Assembly (NCBI RefSeq): GCF_000516515.1
Contig: NZ_KI911784.1
Span: 2,574,881 to 2,638,880, forward strand
Reading direction: 5' to 3'
DNA: 64,000 nucleotides
From: Chloroflexus sp. Y-396-1
GTDB lineage: Bacteria; Chloroflexota; Chloroflexia; Chloroflexales; Chloroflexaceae
This document shows positions 1 through 8,604 of the stretch, one piece after another; the stretch's first letter is position 1, and every line of letters begins with the position of its first letter. The translations under genes were made by a program, and so were the position numbers. A model generated the notes under the pieces. The model was not told where the DNA came from and did not search any database. It saw only the letters and a program-made list of their open reading frames with translations.

Positions 1-627
1 ATGGGTACCGTAGGCAAGGGCCGGAAAGGGTTCAAGCAAGTTATGCTGCATAAAGGTCACGAGTTGACGTACCCGTTCGTGAACGGCCAGACCATTCTCG
101 TGGGGTGTAAAGAAACGTACCCGCTGTAAGGGAGACAGATTCGTTAACGTGCGTCCACGATACACCCCACTTTGCGCTTTGGCCAAGGCAGCAGTACTCA
201 GATCGGTAGCAAGAATCGTGACCGGACGAGGCAGCGGTTCACCGAGTGCCTCTAACACGGTAATGGCGATTGAATACGGCTCTTCGCCGGTAGCACAGCC
301 AGCACTCCAGATTTTAATCGGCGCCCCTGGTGGCAATTTCGCATGAAGAGCGGGCAGGATGGTCTTGCGCAATGCATCCATATGGGGGCGATTGCGAAAA
401 AAGATCGTCTCGTGATTCAGCAACAACTCGGCCAGTTGCTGCAACTCGGAACGGTCGGTCGCCAAAACTAAATCGGCTAGGTAACGCGCCGGAGGCCGGC
501 CACAGGCAGCAGCCCGCCGCTCAACTGCACTACGCAAGGTCAGCAAACGCGCATCGTCGAGCACGACCCCGCAATAGCGTGCCAGCAGATCGCGAAGAGG
601 GATCAGCATCTCCGATGACAGTGTCAT
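1..627 (-). CDS. cheR: CheR, chemotaxis protein methyltransferase (partial, 3' end outside window)
   Basis: SAM-dependent enzyme that methylates glutamates on chemoreceptors, working against CheB. The visible 209 residues hold the N-terminal helical domain, an NHETIFFRNRPHM segment typical of CheR, and the SAM-binding IWSAGCATGEEPYS motif around residues 108-121, followed by ILATDLS. Usual CheR length is about 270-290 residues, so the C-terminus is cut by the window edge. The ATG at 627 overlaps the cheB stop codon by four bases (ATGA), implying translational coupling. It is the last visible gene of the chemotaxis operon. A short plus-strand frame at 1-129 is only its antisense. Confidence 0.95.
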   Translation of the reverse strand, partial: MTLSSEMLIPLRDLLARYCGVVLDDARLLTLRSAVERRAAACGRPPARYLADLVLATDRSELQQLAELLLNHETIFFRNRPHMDALRKTILPALHAKLPPGAPIKIWSAGCATGEEPYSIAITVLEALGEPLPRPVTILATDLSTAALAKAQSGVYRGRTLTNLSPLQRVRFFTPHENGLAVHERVRQLVTFMQHNLLEPFPALAYGTH

Positions 628-1709
628 AACATACTCGCAGGTCTGGCAAACCGCTCGCACAACACCACCAATATCTCTTCAGGCGACAAGACCATCTCGG
701 CTGCCCCTAGCTCAATGGCTGCACGAGGCATACCAAAAATCGTGCAACTGGCCTCATCCTGGGCAATTGTCAGTCCACCTGCCCGTCGAATGGCACGCAT
801 GCCAACTGCGCCATCACGTCCCATACCGGTTAACAGCACCCCTACCGCACTGGCGCCGTAGAGTTCAGCCACTGCCATCATCGCAATATCGATAGAAGGG
901 CGTTGTAACAACAACGGTGACGTACTCAAATGAATCGTGCCATCGGGATTGATCAATAAATCGGATCGATCGGGAGCTAGTACTGCATGGCCGGGGCGTA
1001 ATGGCATCCCCTCAGTAGCCAGCGCGAGCGGAATGGCGCTTGCCCCGGCCAACCATTCGGCCATACCAACACTGAAGCCCTGCGCAATATGTTGCACCAC
1101 AATGACTGCTGCGGCAAACGTTGATGGTAGCCCGGCCAACAACTGGCGAACAACCTTTGGACCACCGGTTGAAGCCCCGATCACGACCACCGGGAATTGC
1201 CCAGGGGCAACCCGTGTTGTACGAACGTGATGAGGGGTATCGTCAGGAGAACCGTATAATGCCGGAGGTGGATGACGCCGCCCGCGTAAATGGGTCACAA
1301 CCTTAATCCGGGCAATCAACTTAACCCGCTTAATGAGCATACGGCGCAAATGATCAAGTTCGTCGGGATTGCTCAGGCTAGGCTTTTCCATCACCTCAAG
1401 TGCACCAGCCGCCAGCGCCTCAAATGATGTTGTAGCGTCCTGACCACTTACGGCTGCCGACAACACCAAAATAGGGGTCGGATGATAAGCCATAATCTGG
1501 CGGGTCGTTTCCACACCGTCCAGTACCGGCATGCGGACGTCGAGCGTGATGACATCGGGGCGCAACTCGGCAGTTAGCGCAATGGCCGTTTTGCCATCTG
1601 CAGCTTCTCCGACGACCCGGATCGACGGGTCACTTTCGAGCATTTGCCGCAGCAAACGGCGCACTAACGCAGAATCATCAACAACTAAGACCCGTAGAGG
1701 GTTGGTCAT
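624..1709 (-). CDS. cheB: CheB, chemotaxis response regulator protein-glutamate methylesterase
   Basis: 361 residues. It removes methyl groups from, and may deamidate, receptor glutamates when phosphorylated by CheA. Residues 5-125 are a receiver domain with acidic pair Asp11/Asp12, phospho-acceptor Asp57 (ITLDVRMP) and Lys109. A linker leads to the methylesterase domain from about residue 173, with catalytic Ser180 (IGASTGG), His207 (VVQHIAQGF) and Asp299 (LTGMGRDG), spaced as in characterised CheB enzymes. The full catalytic set is present, so it should be active. It lies 40 bases after cheY and overlaps cheR by four bases. Confidence 0.97.
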   Translation of the reverse strand: MTNPLRVLVVDDSALVRRLLRQMLESDPSIRVVGEAADGKTAIALTAELRPDVITLDVRMPVLDGVETTRQIMAYHPTPILVLSAAVSGQDATTSFEALAAGALEVMEKPSLSNPDELDHLRRMLIKRVKLIARIKVVTHLRGRRHPPPALYGSPDDTPHHVRTTRVAPGQFPVVVIGASTGGPKVVRQLLAGLPSTFAAAVIVVQHIAQGFSVGMAEWLAGASAIPLALATEGMPLRPGHAVLAPDRSDLLINPDGTIHLSTSPLLLQRPSIDIAMMAVAELYGASAVGVLLTGMGRDGAVGMRAIRRAGGLTIAQDEASCTIFGMPRAAIELGAAEMVLSPEEILVVLCERFARPASML

Positions 1710-1749
1710 ACATACTACCCACGAATTGCGCCGCCGTTCGGCTCTGCAT

Positions 1750-2109
1750 CTATTCCATCTCTAACACTAAGCGTACCCGATTGGGTAGATTGAGCAGATC
1801 GATGTCTTTGTTGAGATAATCATCAACTCCGGCCTCAAAGGCGGCACGCTTATCATCAGAAGAGGTTAACATAATAATTCGCAGATCGTCTAGGGCCGGA
1901 TTTTCGCGAATTCGACGACATACCTCATAGCCATCGATACCGGGCATCTGCACATCAAGCACCAGCAAATCGGGTGGTTCAGCAGCGATGATGGCAAGCG
2001 CCTCTTCACCGCTATGAGCCAGGCGAACTGTATAGCCGTACATCTCCAGCCGCATCTTCACGATGTCGGTAACGAGACGACTATCATCGACGACTAGAAT
2101 TGTTGGCAT
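1750..2109 (-). CDS. cheY: CheY-like single-domain response regulator
   Basis: 119 residues, a lone receiver domain: acidic pair Asp8/Asp9, phospho-acceptor Asp52 (LVLDVQMP), Thr82 (IMLTSS) and Lys101 (LNKDID). There is no output domain. It starts only two bases after the cheA stop and is followed 40 bases later by cheB. By family it would carry the CheA signal to a motility apparatus. No flagellar genes are in the window and Chloroflexus glides, so the target is more likely a surface-motility or type IV pilus system than a flagellar switch; that is inference. A role as phosphate sink is also possible because CheA carries its own receiver. Confidence 0.93.
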   Translation of the reverse strand: MPTILVVDDSRLVTDIVKMRLEMYGYTVRLAHSGEEALAIIAAEPPDLLVLDVQMPGIDGYEVCRRIRENPALDDLRIIMLTSSDDKRAAFEAGVDDYLNKDIDLLNLPNRVRLVLEME

Positions 2110-2111
2110 AG

Positions 2112-4358
2112 TTACTCCTCGTGGCCAAGCAATTGCTGAATGACCTTCAGCAAGCTATCTTGATTAAACTGACTCTTCACGATGTAGGCCTGCGCTCCTA
2201 CTTCCAGACCACGACGACGATGTTCTTCTGAGGCGAGGCTGGTTATTAAAATCACCGGTAGATCAACGAGGGCCAGGTCGTTTCGGATGCGAGTCGTGAG
2301 GGTAAAGCCATCGACACGAGGCATCTCGATATCGCTTACTACCAGATCGTAGGTCGTTGCTCGTAACCTGTCAAGAGCATCAGCTCCGTCAATTGCTACC
2401 GTTACATCGTATCCAGCCGATTGGAGGATGCTCCGTAACAACTCACGGGTGGTAAATGAATCATCGACAACCAGCAAGCGCGCCGGTGGGGTGGCAATCG
2501 GTATCGTTTTCGTTGCGTTAGCCGGCGGAAGTGAACGATATGCGTTGCTATCGACGAGGTAGAGCGGATTGATTAACAATATCAACCGACCATCGCCCAA
2601 TTGTATTGCACCGCTTAAAGCCGGGCGACGCGCAAACAAGGGTCCCAGTGGTTTCACCACCGCCTCACGTTCGTCGATCAAATCATCCACTAACAGCGCA
2701 ACCCGCTTCTGACGTACCTTGAGAATGAGAGCCGGCGCTCGTAGATGCCGCTGGAGTGGTGACTCAGCAGGGAGACCGAGGAGCGCAGCAAGAGGCAGAA
2801 GACTGGTTGCACGTTGTTGATATGTGATCGCAGGCTGGTTATCGATGAAGTACACTTGATCGCGTTGAACCCAAATAATGCTCTGTACTGCGGTTGCCGG
2901 TAGCGCCACGACTTGCTGCGCAACCTGTACCAACACGATCTGACTAGTAATCAGGGTGAGGGGAATTGTCAGGGTAATCGTAGTCCCTTGACCAACGACG
3001 GTATCGATCCGTACCTGACCACCTAACTCGAGGAGATTGGCGCGGACAATGTCCAAACCAACGCCGCGACCAGAGATTTCAGTGATCGTTGTAGCCGTCG
3101 AGAAGCCTGGTTGAAAGATTAGATCGAGGGTTTCCTGGGTATCGAGCTGACCAGCCCGCTCGGCAGTCAACCAACCAAGTTCAACCGCACGACGACGGAT
3201 CCGGGCCGTATCAATACCTCGCCCATCATCCTGAATACGGATGCGAATTTCATTCCCTGCGGCCTCGGCGCCGATCCGAACTAAGCCGACAGGTGATTTC
3301 CCTGCCGCAATTCGCTCCTCTGGCAACTCAAGACCGTGATCTATCGCATTGCGTACCAGATGCACCAATGGGTCACCTATCAGCTCCAGCACCTTACGAT
3401 CTAGTTCTGTCGTTTCGCCGTATATGTCAAGTTGAACCTGCTTACCGGTGGCAGACGCCAGATCACGTACCAATCGTGGTAAACCGTTGAAGAGCGTGGC
3501 TATCGGCAACAGCCGCACGGCCATTACTTCGTGTTCCAGCTCTTTCACCAATAAATTCTGATGTGAAAGATGCCGACCAAGCCGATCAAGCTGGTGCTGG
3601 ACATGGTCGGTAAGCGTGGTTTGCGCATCGCGTAACTCGGCAAGATGAGCATCAAGTAACTGACGTTGTGACGGTGAAAAACGGAGACGGGCCAGAGTAC
3701 GTTCGAGCGCCAGGAGAGCACGTTGCTGGCGTTCAACTGTTTTTTGCAACCGCTCTAACTCTCGTTCTAGTTCGGTAAGCCATTGCTGACCGATGTTCAG
3801 CTCACCGGCCAGATTAAACAGTCGATCAAGTCGGTCGACCCGCACGCGCACTGTTTGCCGACCGGTGCGTGAAGTTGGGGTGGCATCGGTTGGCATCGCT
3901 GATGGGGTTTCGGCGGCTGAGGATGCGGCTGGCGCTGGTGGCGGCAGCGGTGGTGAAGCAGAAGCAGTTGGGGCCGGCGTATCACCCAAAGCTTGCAGCA
4001 GTTCGGGCAACCGAGCGAGTGTTGCAGACGATAGATGAGGAACTTCGCTTGTCAATTGCATCACCAGATCGCCACCACGAAGTAAGAGATCAATCAATGA
4101 CCGTTCTGGTATGCGTTTGCCCTGTCTCACTTCATCTAGCACATGTTCTAAGGCATGGGCCAGACGGGCAATTGGCTCAAAGCCCAACATTCTGGCCGAG
4201 CCTTTAATCGTATGTACTGCCCGAAACGCACGATCAAGCTCGGCGCGTCGTTGGGCCTCGTCAATCTGCGACTCGAGCGCCATCAGAGCATCGTTCAAGG
4301 CACGAACGTGTTCGCTAGTTTCATCACGAAATTGAGTATGAAAGGCGGTCAAATCCAT
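2112..4358 (-). CDS. cheA: CheA hybrid histidine kinase with C-terminal receiver domain
   Basis: 748 residues, central kinase of the chemotaxis complex. Order: N-terminal Hpt (P1) domain with phospho-acceptor His49 (VHTIKGSARMLG), a Pro/Ala/Ser-rich linker at about 130-165, a dimerisation helix pair, the ATPase domain with N box VHLVRNAIDHGLE, DDGRGID and ISGRGVGLDIV, a CheW-like P5 domain, and a receiver from about residue 626 with Asp676 (VVSDIEMP). No separate P2 CheY-docking domain is obvious. Such CheA-REC fusions are common in gliding-type systems (FrzE-like). The MCP ends 45 bases upstream and cheY follows after two bases. Confidence 0.96.
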   Translation of the reverse strand: MDLTAFHTQFRDETSEHVRALNDALMALESQIDEAQRRAELDRAFRAVHTIKGSARMLGFEPIARLAHALEHVLDEVRQGKRIPERSLIDLLLRGGDLVMQLTSEVPHLSSATLARLPELLQALGDTPAPTASASPPLPPPAPAASSAAETPSAMPTDATPTSRTGRQTVRVRVDRLDRLFNLAGELNIGQQWLTELERELERLQKTVERQQRALLALERTLARLRFSPSQRQLLDAHLAELRDAQTTLTDHVQHQLDRLGRHLSHQNLLVKELEHEVMAVRLLPIATLFNGLPRLVRDLASATGKQVQLDIYGETTELDRKVLELIGDPLVHLVRNAIDHGLELPEERIAAGKSPVGLVRIGAEAAGNEIRIRIQDDGRGIDTARIRRRAVELGWLTAERAGQLDTQETLDLIFQPGFSTATTITEISGRGVGLDIVRANLLELGGQVRIDTVVGQGTTITLTIPLTLITSQIVLVQVAQQVVALPATAVQSIIWVQRDQVYFIDNQPAITYQQRATSLLPLAALLGLPAESPLQRHLRAPALILKVRQKRVALLVDDLIDEREAVVKPLGPLFARRPALSGAIQLGDGRLILLINPLYLVDSNAYRSLPPANATKTIPIATPPARLLVVDDSFTTRELLRSILQSAGYDVTVAIDGADALDRLRATTYDLVVSDIEMPRVDGFTLTTRIRNDLALVDLPVILITSLASEEHRRRGLEVGAQAYIVKSQFNQDSLLKVIQQLLGHEE

Positions 4359-4403
4359 ACAACACTTATCAGGACACTAGCATATTGCCCTGCTCCCTCT
4401 CAA

Positions 4404-5876
4404 TCACTGCCGATGATCCGATTGAGCCAATCCGTGTAGGCGAGCAGCAATCGCATTCAATTTTGCTGCCGACTCGGCCATATGCCGAGCGCTCAGCGCC
4501 GATTGACGGGCAACTTCAGCGATCTCACGCATTGTCTCGACCACCTGCTCACTAGCGCTCTGCTGTTGAGCAGTTGCCAGACCAATCTCAGCGGCGGCCT
4601 GCGCTGTCCGCTCGGCAACCATCACAATATTGTCCATAACCTGACCGGCGCGATGGGCCAATTCGACGCCACGTTCAACCTCTTTGCTGCCCTCTTCAGC
4701 AGCCAACACTGCGGCACTGGTTGCCTGCCGAATTTCGGCAATTACCCCTTTCACTTCTTTTGCGGCAGCCAGCGTGCGATTGGCTAAGCTCTTCACCTCG
4801 GCTGCAACAACGGCAAACCGACGCCCATATTCGCCGGCGCCAGCAGCTTCGATAGCTGCATTGAGAGCAAGCAAGTGGGTTTCGTCGGAAATATCGTCAA
4901 TCAGGTCAATAATCTCACCAATCTGTTGAGAACGTTCGCCCAGACCGAGCACACGGGTTGAGATGTCTTGCACCCGCTGCCGAATGCGTTCCATGGCCTG
5001 AATACTTTCATCAACGGCGCTCTGCCCACTACTGAGTTGTTCCAGCGTCTGCTGTGCTGCTTCCGAAACGTGTTCTGCCGCTTGGGCAATCTGGCGGGCT
5101 GTACTGCCCAGCTCTTCAATCGTCGTCGAAACTTCGGAAACGGCACTGGCCTGCTCACTGGCGCCACCAGCCTGTTGCTGCGAATTGGCCTGTAGTTCGG
5201 CAGCGGCAGCCGCCAATTCACTACCCAACTCGACCTGCTGAATGTTTCGCTCCATCAGTTGTTCGGTATTGCGCAGCAATTCTTCGGCGCGTGCCTGCGA
5301 TTCGGCAAGTGCGCGACTGAGATCACGACTGCTCAACCAAGCCAGGGTACTGATCGAAACAACTGCGATGAGCAAAAAGCTGCTGTCAATGAAGAGATTT
5401 CCGGCATGAAACGGTTGTAAGCCGGCATACTGTTCGGCTAGCAGGAGTGCGAAATATGTCACGAGATTGGTAACACTAACCAGCAAGGTATCACTGCCAC
5501 TGCCGAGCAAACCGGCGCTGACGACCGCTACAAGCATGACACTCACCCGTGCGCCATCGACACCACCAAACAGCAATATCACCAGAACGGCTCCGGTTGT
5601 CATGGCTAGAAACAGCCAGCGGCGCCCGGCAATCGTTCGTCCGCGCCTAAACGACCAGATTGCCAGGCCGTATAGCATCAGTCCGATCAGCGTTATCAGA
5701 CTGGCAAGCACAAACGAGGGCAAGAGTGTGTTGTTGGAAAACCAAAAGCCTAGACCTATGATCCAAAATATCACCTGAGCAATAGCACCGGTTACAACTA
5801 ACCACTGCAAGAGAGAACGATTCTCGCGCAGCGCTAACAACTCGGTCGGAGAGAAGGTGGCGGTTCGCACATTCAT
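4404..5876 (-). CDS. Methyl-accepting chemotaxis protein with an all-membrane N-terminal domain
   Basis: 490 residues. Residues from about 28 to 180 form roughly five or six hydrophobic segments with very short loops. From about 185 there is a long coiled coil, and the conserved hairpin tip ([28 protein letters not shown]) lies around residues 335-365. There is no periplasmic ligand-binding domain and no clear HAMP, so the stimulus is probably sensed in or at the membrane. The start codon overlaps the upstream cheW-like gene by four bases. It is the only receptor in the operon. Ligand unknown. Confidence 0.93.
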   Translation of the reverse strand: MNVRTATFSPTELLALRENRSLLQWLVVTGAIAQVIFWIIGLGFWFSNNTLLPSFVLASLITLIGLMLYGLAIWSFRRGRTIAGRRWLFLAMTTGAVLVILLFGGVDGARVSVMLVAVVSAGLLGSGSDTLLVSVTNLVTYFALLLAEQYAGLQPFHAGNLFIDSSFLLIAVVSISTLAWLSSRDLSRALAESQARAEELLRNTEQLMERNIQQVELGSELAAAAAELQANSQQQAGGASEQASAVSEVSTTIEELGSTARQIAQAAEHVSEAAQQTLEQLSSGQSAVDESIQAMERIRQRVQDISTRVLGLGERSQQIGEIIDLIDDISDETHLLALNAAIEAAGAGEYGRRFAVVAAEVKSLANRTLAAAKEVKGVIAEIRQATSAAVLAAEEGSKEVERGVELAHRAGQVMDNIVMVAERTAQAAAEIGLATAQQQSASEQVVETMREIAEVARQSALSARHMAESAAKLNAIAARLHGLAQSDHRQ

Positions 5877-6286
5877 ACCTCTTCCTCAGCATGGTTCAAG
5901 CGCAGACCAAGAGCAAGATCGGCGGCTAATCGACGCAGATCGAGCACGACAACCGGCTGTTCGTCGAGCAAAGCTACACCATTTACCCATGGCAACCGCA
6001 AACGGGCCGCCAGAAATGGGGCAAGTGGCGCGATAACGGGCGAATCGGCAAGTAGATCAATCCGCACAGCCAGTAACTCCACAACCCGCCGCCGCAAACC
6101 GATGGTCAATGCATGTAAACGACCAGAAGCTGGTGGATCGGTCGGATCGAGTAGTGGCCCCAACTGATAGCGCAGAATTGTGCGGCCCCGTTCATCACGA
6201 TCCACGGTAGAAGGCCAGCCAATCGTATCGACATCACTCTGCCGACCAAGATACCTGCGGGTAACGGTTTCGATAAGCAGGATCAC
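5873..6286 (-). CDS. CheW-like coupling protein, divergent and short
   Basis: 137 residues. The C-terminal half ([20 protein letters not shown]) looks like the last strands of a CheW beta-barrel, while the N-terminal half is divergent. It is somewhat shorter than ordinary CheW (about 150-170). It is coupled by four-base overlaps to both the upstream cheW and the downstream mcp, which supports a role in the same receptor-kinase array. It could act as an alternative adaptor that tunes the array. The family call is less certain than for its neighbour. Confidence 0.7.
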   Translation of the reverse strand: MILLIETVTRRYLGRQSDVDTIGWPSTVDRDERGRTILRYQLGPLLDPTDPPASGRLHALTIGLRRRVVELLAVRIDLLADSPVIAPLAPFLAARLRLPWVNGVALLDEQPVVVLDLRRLAADLALGLRLNHAEEEV

Positions 6287-6744
6287 AATGCCTCCTGCAC
6301 CAGGATCAATAAGGCTGACGGATCGAGAATTGCTATCGGCAGATCATTATCGGGTTGGTACACGGCCTGAATCACTCGCTGAGCCGATCCGGCGAGATTG
6401 ACCGGCGGCGAAGTGAGCTGCTCAGAGGTGATAGTGATCAAATCGATCACCGCATCAACCAGCAATGCCGCATCGATGGCATTATGCTGAATCCAGATCA
6501 GACGAGTTGCCCGACCGGGAGGCGCAGCCGCTAAACCGAGAAGCAGTCGGGCATCGATCACGGTCAGAATCTGACCACGCTGATTAATCAGACCAGGAAT
6601 AACCGGGGGTGCGCCAGGGACAGGTGTCGGCGTTCGCCAGCGCATAATCTCACGAACTGATGTGCCGGGCAGCGCGTAGTATTCTGACGCTAAACGCACA
6701 GTAAGATAGCTGGTCGTTGGTGATTGAGCTGTTAACGACATCAT
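6283..6744 (-). CDS. cheW: CheW adaptor protein
   Basis: About 153 residues from the ATG at 6744; a second ATG follows immediately at 6741. The open frame extends upstream to 6804, but that would run into the promoter, and a GATGGGG stretch lies before 6744. The sequence shows the CheW fold: YLTVRLASEYYALPG, VREIMRW, PGLINQRGQILTVIDARLLLG, and a C-terminal VDAVIDLITI segment. It links receptors to CheA. First gene of the operon, transcribed from the promoter at 6793-6821. Its end overlaps the next gene by four bases. Confidence 0.92.
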   Translation of the reverse strand: MMSLTAQSPTTSYLTVRLASEYYALPGTSVREIMRWRTPTPVPGAPPVIPGLINQRGQILTVIDARLLLGLAAAPPGRATRLIWIQHNAIDAALLVDAVIDLITITSEQLTSPPVNLAGSAQRVIQAVYQPDNDLPIAILDPSALLILVQEAL

Positions 6745-6792
6745 ACCCCATCGGCAATCGTCAAATGGCCGGTACTTCCGGTGATTACTGTG

Positions 6793-6821
6793 AGCATACG
6801 GCAAGCATGCCGGTTGGTCAA
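6793..6821 (-). promoter_or_regulatory. Sigma70-type promoter of the chemotaxis operon
   Basis: On the minus strand TTGACC (6821-6816), a 17-base spacer, then TATGCT (6798-6793). Transcription would begin near 6786, about 40 bases before cheW. Its -35 box lies five bases from the -35 box of the rplS promoter on the other strand, so the two promoters are back-to-back and could compete or share a regulator. Confidence 0.75.
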
Positions 6822-6826
6822 GCAGC

Positions 6827-6855
6827 TTGCCGGTATCGGCTTGCTATGCTATAAT
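6827..6855 (+). promoter_or_regulatory. Sigma70-type promoter of rplS
   Basis: TTGCCG (6827-6832), exactly 17 bases, then a perfect TATAAT (6850-6855). Transcription should begin near 6862, giving a leader of about 120 bases before the GTG start of rplS. Confidence 0.82.
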
Positions 6856-6861
6856 CGCCGA

Positions 6862-6981
6862 TGGAACAGAGCCGATCAGGCAGGCGGCGTACCATCCGCC
6901 TGCCAAATTTGTGTGTCAGAGCGCCGTGCAGTCCCGCTACCATGCGGGCGCCTGTCGGCATAGAGCGAAAGGAGCGACGCC
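6862..6981 (+). promoter_or_regulatory. Structured 5' leader of rplS with two hairpins sharing a loop sequence
   Basis: Two stem-loops stand in the leader. The first is CAGGCGG (6881-6887) paired with CCGCCTG (6896-6902) around loop CGTACCAT. The second is CCCGC (6933-6937) paired with GCGGG (6944-6948) around loop TACCAT. Both loops contain TACCAT. Leaders upstream of ribosomal-protein genes often bind the protein for feedback control, and L19 leaders are known in other phyla. A regulatory role here is inference. The ribosome binding site AAAGGAG follows at 6968-6974. Confidence 0.5.
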
Positions 6982-7341
6982 GTGTCGCAACAACTGCTAG
7001 AAGAGTTGGGCCGGCGCCAATACCGCACCGACATTCCCGATTTTCGCGTCGGTGACACGGTGCGCGTCGGTGTAAAAGTCGTCGAAGGAAACCGCGAACG
7101 AGTTCAGGACTTTGAAGGGGTCGTTATTCGCCGACGCGGCGAGGGGATCAACGAGAACTTTACGGTGCGACGGATCGCATCACACGGCATTGGTGTTGAG
7201 CGTACTTTCCCGTTGCACGCTCCGCGAATTGATTACATCAAAGTCATTCGGCGGGGGAAGGTGCGCCGGGCCAAGCTTTACTACCTGCGTGGTCTCGCCG
7301 GTAAGGCAGCGCGCATTCGAGAGCGCCGAGAGACGACGTAA
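6982..7341 (+). CDS. rplS: 50S ribosomal protein L19
   Basis: 119 residues from a GTG start preceded by AAAGGAG at good spacing. It shows the L19 core: [29 protein letters not shown], the internal [16 protein letters not shown] region and C-terminal [20 protein letters not shown]19 sits at the 30S-50S interface of the ribosome. Elsewhere it is usually found with rimM and trmD; here it is a single-gene unit with its own promoter, leader and terminator. Confidence 0.98.
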   Translation: MSQQLLEELGRRQYRTDIPDFRVGDTVRVGVKVVEGNRERVQDFEGVVIRRRGEGINENFTVRRIASHGIGVERTFPLHAPRIDYIKVIRRGKVRRAKLYYLRGLAGKAARIRERRETT

Positions 7342-7360
7342 TTTTTGCCTCTCTAACGGT

Positions 7361-7396
7361 CGAGGCGTTGTCCACCAACGCCTCGATTTTTTTGTT
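7361..7396 (+). terminator. Rho-independent terminator of rplS
   Basis: CGAGGCGTTG (7361-7370), loop TCCAC, CAACGCCTCG (7376-7385), then a run of T residues. It has a ten-base-pair perfect stem and lies 20 bases after the rplS stop codon. Confidence 0.93.
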
Positions 7397-7540
7397 ATTT
7401 TCTGAGTAGGTTTGAAGCTTACTTCTCCTGCCTGAACGTGCGAGCATCTGCCATGCAATCGAAGCGAATGTTCAGACACTCACTTGGACGATTTCAAGAA
7501 TTGAACCAAACGAATAACTACAAAAATAAAGATGAGTGCA

Positions 7541-7735
7541 CTGCAAAAACGTACCACGGAGCACACAGAGTACACAGAGCGTGTAAGGTTTATGAATAAA
7601 AGGATCATTTTTGGCCATTGGGCACATTGTAAGAAAAATGTTCACAACTCTATGTTCAATGAAAGATAAGATTATCCTTAGTCTCTGCGATCTCCGTGAT
7701 CTCTGTGGTGGAAAGATTACCTTTTTGCGGTGGGG
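7541..7735 (-). repeat. Solitary diverged copy of the 166-bp repeat, reverse orientation
   Basis: This stretch is the reverse complement of the unit that is tandemly repeated at 16633-17380. Shared blocks include the CACGGAG/CACAGAG segment, TTTTTGGCCATTGG, AATGTTCACAAC and TCTCTGCGATCTCCGTGATC. It is about one unit long and more diverged than the array copies, so the element is dispersed and was not made only by local duplication. Confidence 0.8.
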
Positions 7736-7797
7736 TCAAGATTATTAAATAGCAAACAAATGTAGCAATACTCGTGACGAGAAATAGTACTCCACCC

Positions 7798-8135
7798 TAT
7801 TCTTTGAGAAAGGGATCGAGAAAATCGGTGTATGGGAAGAGCCGAATAGTCCAGGTGACACGAACATCGTCAGCATCAGTTTGAAACAACCATGCCCCTA
7901 GATAAAAAAGTGGACAGCAAGATATAGCGCAATATCTCTCTTGCTTGATGTGAGAACAGTAATAAATGCTGTCATCAAACCCAGATGCACGAATGCCCAC
8001 AGAAAGAGCAATACTCCAAAAATGATCAGAAGCTAACCGGTGACTGCAAAACGCAAGAGGAGTGGAATACCAACAAAGAGAACCTCTGCGCCGATTAAGA
8101 AGATTTTGGTTCGTGCGCTCAGGTGTTTATGTTCC
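7798..8135 (-). pseudogene. Broken small membrane protein
   Basis: Reading the minus strand from the ATG at 8135 gives MEHKHLSARTKIFLIGAEVL and a first hydrophobic helix, then an in-frame TAG just after FAVTG. The same frame goes on with a second hydrophobic helix (LLIIFGVLLFLWAFVHLGL), and a one-base slip in a run of six T then moves it into the frame that ends DADDVRVTWTIRLFPYTDFLDPFLKE. Put together this is a protein of about 110 residues with two or three membrane helices. It is disabled by one nonsense and one frameshift mutation, or else carries sequencing errors. Family not recognised. Confidence 0.5.
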
Positions 8136-8604
8136 ATTATCATTCCTTTCTCTGCATGGTTTTTTTTCGTGGTATACGCTCCAAGTATGTTCGACAACCG
8201 TAACAGATTCCTGGAAAACGAAGATACTCTAATTACGACCCTCATAGCGGAGCCAGAACACTTCTTTAAGCGGGTATTTTCTTGTTGATAAAGCCGATCC
8301 TGAGCTGCAAGCAACTTCTACTTTGGCAACTGTGTATTCTTTGAAGGTCGATTTCAGCGCACGTTGGGTATTGCGTGCATTGTCGTTGATGGAGATTTTG
8401 TCCGCACCTTACATCTTGTGCCTGGTGACAAAGAACTTCTGTCTAGTCCTTCAGAGTCCTGGGGGTCAAGCTAGATAACGATGCTATTGAGAGCATCGCT
8501 CAAGGGTTAAAAACCTGGGATCAAGTCGTCTTACCTCCATACCTTGCCATGCGGTCGTATAATACATATAGAAGTACTCTTTTGCAGATAATAGGAACAA
8601 GGCA
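8136..8604. other. Gene-poor stretch upstream of the alcohol dehydrogenase
   Basis: No intact gene. On the plus strand around 8286-8478 two frames together read like the tail of a decayed protein (KADPELQATSTLATVYSLK, then in another frame TLGIACIVVDGDFVRTLHL). A perfect TATAAT stands at 8558-8563, about 40 bases before the alcohol dehydrogenase, but no convincing -35 box lies at the right distance. Confidence 0.4.

Noticed and set aside
1-129. Plus-strand frame of 42 codons at the left edge
   Set aside because: It is exactly antisense to the well-supported CheR coding sequence on the minus strand.
8544-8563. TTGCCA as -35 box for the alcohol dehydrogenase promoter
   Set aside because: It is only eight bases from the TATAAT, too close for a sigma70-type promoter.
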